Source: Lepus europaeus | Taxonomy: Eukaryota; Chordata; Mammalia; Lagomorpha; Leporidae | Length of the DNA: 64,000 nt | Assembly: GCF_033115175.1 (NCBI RefSeq) | Contig: NC_084827.1 | Location: forward strand, 61,875,201 to 61,939,200 | Reading direction: 5' to 3' | Shown here: piece after piece, positions 58,381 through 64,000 of the stretch | Layout of the letters: the number at the start of each line of letters is the position of its first letter | Position numbering within the stretch: position 1 is the stretch's first letter | Notes under the pieces: generated by a model | The model's database searches: none | The model's input: only the letters and a program-made list of their open reading frames with translations | What the model was told of the DNA's origin: nothing | Position numbers and translations under genes: made by a program

Positions 58381-60110
58381 TCTCGGGCTGGAGCTGCTAA
58401 TGCGAAAAGGGCAGGAGGGAGACGCGGTGAGCCAGAGTGACCGCGGCTCGGCGCCTCCCTCCGTGCCCAGGAGCGCGCAGGGGCGCGGAAGACGCGGCGG
58501 TGGCCCGGGGCCGGCGAGGGGACCTGGGGAAGGAAAGGGCCTGCTCTGCAGCCCTGGGTCCCAGGGAACCTTCCCGCCGCTCCGGAAGAAAGCAGGACTC
58601 CCAGGCTCATCCTACAAGGACACCTAGTCTCCCTGAGCTCTGGCAAATGCGGGCCAGGGTGGCTGAGCCAGCGAACACCGGGGCAGGGGGTCCAGGAGCG
58701 GCGCTCGGCGCAGATGGCGCTGGCAGCGACTTGGATGCTCCAGCGTGAGCAGTCACTCCTGGCTCTAACCAGCATCACTGGGCGAACTGTTGCCAGAGCC
58801 CACCACTGGGAGCCCGGGCAGGGCAGGGACAGGAGGCGGGGGTCTCTCCAGTCAACTTCCATCCCGGCGCGCCACCCCCGACAAGTCTCAAACCTCGGAA
58901 GGCTGCGCGGCTGGCTGGGACCCCCAGAGACCACCCCTGCAGGCCAACAAAGCCCCCCGCACACGCTCCCACCTCGCTGTCCTGTGTCTCTGCCGTTCGG
59001 CCTTTGGTTCCACGAATCCTCTTTAGGGCAGCGAGACTGGAGCAAGGCGTCAGCCTCCCCCCGCCCTGAACCGGGCGATGCGCGCAGGTGTCGCACATCC
59101 GAACAAAGCCCACGCCCAGATCTGTCCGTGGGGAACGGAACGCGTACACTCCTGCGCGCACCCAGCCCGGCCCCTGAGCTCCTTGCCCCACCGGCGCCAG
59201 GGCGACACACCTGGTGCCCTCCGGGTCGCTCCCTGCCCCGGAAGGCGCTGCGCTGGGCCGCAGCGACCTCTCCACACCTGACTGCCCACAGGGAGCTCTC
59301 CGCGCAGAGCTTCCCGGAAAGCGTGGGACGTGGGCACAGACGCCGAAGTTGGCCACGGACGGGAGGAGGCAGCGGGTGCTCGCCCGCGCCACCGGCGCTG
59401 TCTTTCGGCTGTGCCCTCGGCCGGGCGCTCGTCCCCCTCCTCGCGCCGGCGGCCGCGGATGTGTCGGGGACCTGTGAGGGAGAAGGGGCTTGGCGACCTG
59501 CTTCGCCAGCTCAGAGAGCGCCCGGCAGATCCCTCGGCCGCTGTCCTAGGGAACCCAGCAGCTCCCCGCGCCCACTTCTGCTCCTGCCGCCGCCGCCCCC
59601 GAGCAGGACCAGGCGTCACCGCCAGACGCGCACCGAGCCACTCACGTTCTCGCTCCGCGCCCACCGCTCAGCGACCCGGCGCCGACCGCTCGTCAGGATG
59701 CTGGAGCGCCTATGTTCAGTGCCGGAGGAAGCTGTCGCTTCTGGTAGCCCAGCCGGGCCGCCCCTGCGCTGGTGGTCCGCGCCCGCGCGTCTGACGCTCG
59801 GACTGCGGCCTGCGTCCGCCCGCGACCCCGGCGAAGGGAGGCTGGCCCCGCGCCGGCGCACGCCCAGCGTCGAGCTGCCGCCTCTCCTCCGCGTCCTCAG
59901 CCCCCGGCCTCGCCTTCCTCCGCGGCGCCTCCGGGGCAGCCCCTCCCGCTCGGCGGCGGTGCCAGCGAACGGGCTGCAGCCGCTTGCGCCTTGGGGACTG
60001 GGGGCCCTCCCCTGACCGGCCGGGCGCGCAGCCGCCCACCCTCGTCCTCCCGGGAGTGATGTGGTGGTGAGAGTGGGGAAGAGGCGGGAGCGTTCCGGGA
60101 CCGGGGCGCC
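58381..60110. promoter_or_regulatory. CpG island, likely promoter with first exon
   Basis: About 1.7 kb is very G+C-rich and CpG is dense throughout, against an AT-rich, CpG-poor window. CCGCCC (Sp1-type) boxes are visible near 59061 and 59593, and a GATGCGCGCA NRF1-like site near 59076. No TATA box is evident, as usual for CpG-island promoters. No known protein is recognised in the frames here. Large frames on both strands (433 codons at 58714-60015 plus; 281 codons at 59210-58365 minus) are Arg/Pro/Ala-rich and best explained by scarcity of stop codons in G+C-rich DNA. The direction of transcription cannot be decided. Confidence 0.75.
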
Positions 60111-61257
60111 TAGAATCTAGCCTCTGTAGACGTTCTTGCTACTCTCGTGAGTTTAGGATTCTGAGGGAAGTCTCTGATGTTTTTCCCCTTTTCTCTTCAA
60201 ACGTTTCGTTTCTGCGAAACTCATCCGCGGTTAAGATGGGGTGGGTGTTCTGTTGTTGCTGGTTTTGCACGCGTGCTTTGCAGACCGCCCTCGACAAGGG
60301 GAGCCTTCAGCAGATGTTGTCTGTTCCCGGCAGGCAAGGGGTCTGACTTGTTCCCCGCGAATAGGGTCAGGTCACATTTGCTTATTGCAGCTTTAGGAAC
60401 GTTATGGAGAATGTGTTGCAATGTAATTCAGAATGGAGATTTTTCTAGACGTGTAGAGTTTGAGTGAACAACGCACGCTGCATGGTTCGGGCCCCGGAGC
60501 CCCCCTCTCCACAGTGTTCCATACCTTTAGCCTGACATCAGAGGCCTCATATTCTCCTGGGGCCAGCGACCCCAGTCACTAACCTGCCAGCTCCCGCCCC
60601 ATTTGACCATTGAGAGCAGGTCCTGGCTCTCACTGGGCGCCCTGCAGCCCTGCTTCCTGTCCCTCCTTCTCTAGTTTAATGCAAGGAAATCTTTGTAGTC
60701 CCCTCACCACCGTCCACAACTGCTTCACCCCCTGCCTGGAGGTGGGTGCTTGGGGTGGGATTCAGGAGGAGCAGGAGCAGCTGGCACTCATCCTCGAAGG
60801 CCCTGACAACCACACACACACACACACACACACACCACCTCCACCCCCTAGGGTCTCCCTGAATGTCCTTCTTCTGTCCTCTGGCTGTCCCTGCACCTCA
60901 GCCACTGATTCGAAGCAGGAGTTTTCTGTTCACCTTCGTTTCCAGTGAATGCCACAGGACAAAGCTGCGAGGTGGGGAAGGGACACCCTTTTCTGCTCAG
61001 TTCTTGCCAGGGTTCCATGTAGCAACTTGTGCCCTGGGCACTGAAGCAGCACCGTGGAATCCACCTGTGTGAGTCTCCTAAATGCTCTTATTGAATTATA
61101 ACCTCTGCTTGCAGTTGTGTTTTGTCTTCTGGCCCTAGCCCTGGACCTTGAAGGCCAAATAGAACGGACAGCGGACAGCATCTGGTTCTGGTGGGGTCAG
61201 AATACAGAGGTGGTCAGGGGGTGTTGAAGGAATGAGCACGTGGATTGATCCTTGGGT
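60111..61257. other. Downstream flank of the island
   Basis: Moderately G+C-rich. A (CA)n run lies at 60811-60834. No coding exon recognised. Confidence 0.5.
60811..60834 (+). repeat. (CA)n microsatellite
   Basis: About 12 CA units within a C-rich stretch. Confidence 0.95.
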
Positions 61258-61372
61258 ATGGTTTTCCCCGTCTCTACAGGTAGAATAGCAACATACAGGG
61301 TTATTGTCAGGGTCAATTTAAAGCACCAGACTGCATCAAGGACATAATCAGTGCTCAGCAAATTCTAGTTTG
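61258..61372 (+). mobile_element. MIR SINE fragment
   Basis: Ordered MIR-like blocks: CCGTCTCTACAGGTAGAATA, ACAGGGTTATTGTCAGGGTC, AATCAGTGCTCAGCAAATTC. Confidence 0.5.
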
Positions 61373-61571
61373 AAAAGCAATTGTTTGTTAACATGCTTGT
61401 CAAACACACGCATGCTTGAATAGAAAGCACAAAGCTAGAAGAGGGGAAAGCTCTGGAGAAAGTGGTAATGACAGTGATAGCATCAAAGATTTGATATTGC
61501 ACAGTAGCTGTAGTAATAGCAAATTATTGTGTCATTTTAATTTCCAGCTTATTATTTCAACTGCATTGCAG

Positions 61572-61901
61572 CTCCGCATGGCCGGGGATTAGTCTGTGGA
61601 GAGGATGAGCTGCAGAGAGAACCCAACAGCTGCTGCAGGACGAGCTGAATTGAAGGCAGCATGGGAGGAGGGGCCAGAAGAGTGAGCTGAAAAAGGATTA
61701 GAAGGATGCCTGATTGGGCAAAAGGACTTTACTGCTGACGATTGGATTTGCTTGGCAATGCAGGAGGCATTCTGATTTGGCTGCACGTGGCCAGTGATAC
61801 CCACGACCTCCTGGCCCCAGGTGCTCTCCCCTGTCCATCCCTAAGCATATTCTATCCCCGTGGCCCTTATATCCCAGGTTTCGCTCCATCTTCTAACCCA
61901 G
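61572..61901 (+). other. Candidate spliced exon (330 nt)
   Basis: A pyrimidine-containing acceptor (TTATTTCAACTGCATTGCAG, ending at 61571) precedes this stretch, and a near-consensus donor CCAG|GTAAGTA follows at 61902. It lies about 1.5 kb right of the CpG island. It contains several stops in all frames at its left, so it would be a non-coding or 5'UTR exon. It is a prediction from splice signals only. Confidence 0.3.
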
Positions 61902-61959
61902 GTAAGTACTGCGTAATAAGGTACATCAGTTGCCTTCATCGCTTGATGTTAATAGAATG

Positions 61960-62128
61960 TTCCTTGTGCCTGGTGCTGCTGTAAGGACTTTGCACTGATT
62001 ATCTCACTTAATCTATGGCTATCCCAAGTGGTGTGTGCTTTTGTCGCTCCTGGTTCAGAAAATGAGGCGAGAGAGGTTAACTACTTCGCAGAGGTCACAG
62101 TGCTGGCACCAGAGATGAGGCTCGGACG
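61960..62128 (-). mobile_element. MIR SINE
   Basis: Reverse MIR: TTGTGCCTGGTGCTGCTGTA, GATTATCTCACTTAATC, GAAAATGAGGCGAGAGAGGT, GAGGTCACAGTGCTGGCACC in order. Confidence 0.75.
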
Positions 62129-62411
62129 TGATGGCTCTGGAGGCAGCAGTCGTGGTGCTGTGCCACACTTCTGGGCAGGAACAGCGCAAGGAAAGTTTGC
62201 CGGTTTTGACAGCCACAGCAGAATGCCAGTGCATTGAAACAGCTATGTCAGGAAGTCTTGGAGCCCCCCAGTGGTACCCACAGTGAATATGCCTCAGCTT
62301 TGCTCCTTTCCTCTTTTGCAACCCTCTCTCTTTTTTTCCTCAGAATTCTCCCTCTCTTTCTCTACACGTCCACTTGTTTCTTCTCTCACCTAGTTTTCCA
62401 ACCTAATTTTC
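62129..62411. other. Intergenic, nothing recognised
   Basis: Pyrimidine-rich stretch around 62320-62400; no gene. Confidence 0.45.
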
Positions 62412-62413
62412 TT

Positions 62414-62730
62414 TTTTAGAAAGATTTATTTGAAAGGCAGAGTTAAAGGGAGAGACAGAGAGTGAGAGATCTTCCATCCACTGGTTCACTTCCCAGATGG
62501 CCAAATTGGTGGATCTGGGCCAATCCGAAGCCAATAGCCAGGAGCTTCTTCTGCGTCTCCTACATGGATGCAGGAGTCCAAGGACTTAGGCCATCTTCCA
62601 CTGCTTTCCCGGGCACATTAGCAGGGAGCTGACTCAGAAGTGGAGCAGCCAGGACTCAAACCGGTTGCCCATATGGGAAGCCAGCACTGCAGGCTTCACC
62701 ACAGTGCCACTATGCCACAGCGCCAGCCCC
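62414..62730 (-). mobile_element. CSINE
   Basis: Reverse C-repeat ending CAGCGCCAGCCCC. Flanked by CCTAATTTTCTT (62402-62413) and CCCAATTTTCTT (62734-62745). Confidence 0.94.
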
Positions 62731-62837
62731 CATCCCAATTTTCTTATCCCATATTTTTGCTGCAAGCCTCCCCTGTCTGAAAACCTGATATTCTCCAAAC
62801 CTCAACATGGACCTGCTAGACAAGTAATGAGCCGGGT

Positions 62838-62942
62838 GCTCATGAGCAAGTTACTTCCGCTCTCAGAGACTCTCCATGCTAAGTAAGGAAAGACGGGGCT
62901 AGGTGACGCAGAGTTCTCTGAGCCATGTCATTCTATGACTCC
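62838..62942 (+). mobile_element. MIR-family fragment
   Basis: CATGAGCAAGTTACTTCCGC and CATGTCATTCTATGACT fit a MIR3/MIRc-like element, diverged. Confidence 0.45.
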
Positions 62943-62945
62943 AGT

Positions 62946-63362
62946 GCTAAGCAAGAGCTTTCTTTGACTCCTCCAGAAAAAATCAGTTGAAGGTCAGCTG
63001 AATTCTAGGTAAGGAAGATTGGTGCAGTAAAAACAAGTTCCTGAAGTAGCATAACCAGGTGTACAGGAATGGCTTGTACTGGTGTCCTCACTTTTCTCAA
63101 GGTAATGTTCTATGGCTGGGCAACATGCATTAGATTTCTGATAAGGGTGTGGTTAAGGTAGTAATTGCAAAATCTCTTCCACTTGAAAGGGTAGTATAGC
63201 TAATCCAACATTTTCAAAAAAGCCTAGTTGTTATGACGGCCAGCTCCTAAGAAAGTTCCCAACCTCTCGGTGTTGATGCTCCTATATCACCTTCTCCTTG
63301 TGAAGATGGACTGAATCTAGCGATGCACTTCTAATGGGCAGAATATGACAGAGATCATGGAT
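62946..63362. other. Flank left of the provirus
   Basis: No gene or repeat recognised up to the LTR boundary. Confidence 0.5.
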
Positions 63363-63715
63363 TGTTGCCGTTGATTTCTCCACAATGTTGCAGTGGGTTC
63401 GTTTCTGAGAGGAGCAGCGTGGTGGGGGCAAGAGGCGCGGAGTCAACACACAGACCCCGGGAGTCCGGTGAGAGCAGGCTTGAGGCGAGCAGCCCGCAGA
63501 CTCGTTTATTACAGTTGGTACAACAGCTTATATAGCCAAGACCAGCCAATCTGGTCAAGGGGCGGTCCATACCCCAACCAATCACAGCCTGTTGCCAGGC
63601 AGTTTCCAGAGCCATCCAATCACAGCCTGTCGCCAGGCAGTTTCAAAGCCATTCCTGACTAACTGACGCTCGCTTGCCAGTGGCCACCTTGGCATGGCCT
63701 TCTCATTCCACTACA
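63363..63715 (-). mobile_element. 3' LTR of a minus-strand endogenous retrovirus
   Basis: On the minus strand it starts TGTAGTGGAATGAGAAGG and ends ATCAACGGCAACA. It is the same family as the solo LTR at 44770-45102 but longer. It has two copies of a CCTGGC(A/G)ACAGGCTGTG-ATTGG module carrying the inverted CCAAT box, a TATATAAG box (63528-63537) and AATAAA (63504-63510). A polypurine tract abuts its upstream end, so it is the 3' LTR of an element continuing to the right. Confidence 0.9.
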
Positions 63716-63736
63716 TTTTCCCCTTTTCATTTATTT
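63716..63736 (-). other. Polypurine tract
   Basis: On the minus strand, AAATGAAAAGGGGAAAA lies immediately before the LTR's TG. This is the plus-strand primer site of retroviral reverse transcription. Confidence 0.85.
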
Positions 63737-64000
63737 TTGAGCAACGGGAGGCATGATTCTTGGCCATACCATTGTTGACCCCGTTGCCATGTGGTCTCCG
63801 TACGCAGCTGTGCCTGTCTTAGGTTGTCCCCCAGGGGATCTTACCCGTCATTGACTAACCAGCGCTCAAATCGAGAGACCACAGGATTGCTTGCTCAGAT
63901 AGGGGTAGGAATGAGGAATAACGGTTATCAGGAATGGCATGACCGCACACAGGCTGTGGGCCATTGGAGTGGCTGACCAGAGCTAGTGGGGTACACAATG
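63737..64000 (-). mobile_element. Internal region of the endogenous retrovirus (cut by window end)
   Basis: The minus-strand sequence upstream of the polypurine tract. The visible 264 bases hold no long frame on the minus strand (several stops), so this 3'-terminal part is non-coding or decayed. Gene content and intactness of the provirus cannot be judged from this window. Confidence 0.7.

Noticed and set aside
58365-59210. 281-codon minus-strand open frame
   Set aside because: Same reason as the overlapping plus-strand frame.
58714-60015. 433-codon plus-strand open frame
   Set aside because: It lies wholly in a CpG island, long frames also exist on the opposite strand and in other frames, composition is Arg/Pro/Ala-rich, and no domain is recognised. 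Best explained by few stop codons in G+C-rich DNA, though a real first exon inside it is not excluded.

Overview
The window is mammalian nuclear DNA, almost certainly from a lagomorph and most likely rabbit or a close leporid. The main evidence is about 29 copies or fragments of the lagomorph-specific tRNA-derived C-repeat (CSINE). These have a tRNA-like head, a TGGCATCCCATATGGG-type block, a (TC)n tract and an AAATAAAT tail. Rabbit-type L1 elements sharing one 5'UTR, ORF1/ORF2 and 3'UTR also occur. I found no complete protein-coding gene. The long open frames are decayed L1 ORF2, one retropseudogene, or chance frames in a CpG island.

Layout. 1-2511: the 3' part of a minus-strand L1 whose upstream part is inverted (twin-priming structure). 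2.5-17.3 kb: AT-rich intergenic DNA with MIR fragments, two ancient antisense L1s (10.6-12.8 and 12.8-14.5 kb) and many CSINEs. 17.65-22.89 kb: an L1-related composite with 5'UTR, ORF1 and L1 3'UTR, but about 2.7 kb of unrelated sequence where ORF2 should be. 23-34 kb: intergenic DNA with CSINEs, a MER5-like fragment, an ancient LTR-like repeat and old L1 pieces. 34.06-34.97 kb: a decayed minus-strand endogenous retrovirus end (env-like remnant, polypurine tract, LTR). 38.0-41.64 kb: a minus-strand processed pseudogene of CNOT7, split by a 1-kb truncated L1. 44.61-50.84 kb: a long plus-strand L1 carrying a solo LTR in its 5'UTR, internal deletions, and a nested truncated L1 with a short 3' transduction. 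52.8-55.0 kb: ancient L1 remains holding three CSINEs in a row. 58.38-60.11 kb: a strong CpG island, the only good promoter candidate. 63.363 kb to the end: the 3' LTR, polypurine tract and start of the internal region of a minus-strand class-I-like endogenous retrovirus, the same family as the solo LTR at 44.77 kb.

The elements were added in layers, and the nesting gives relative ages: ancient L1/MIR/L2/LTR, then the CNOT7 retrocopy and older CSINEs, then rabbit L1s, then the solo LTR, the nested L1 and the young CSINE type. The CpG island and a possible spliced exon at 61.57-61.90 kb are the only places where host transcription is suggested. Boundaries come from reading by eye and from target-site duplications where stated; subfamily names are withheld where not certain.
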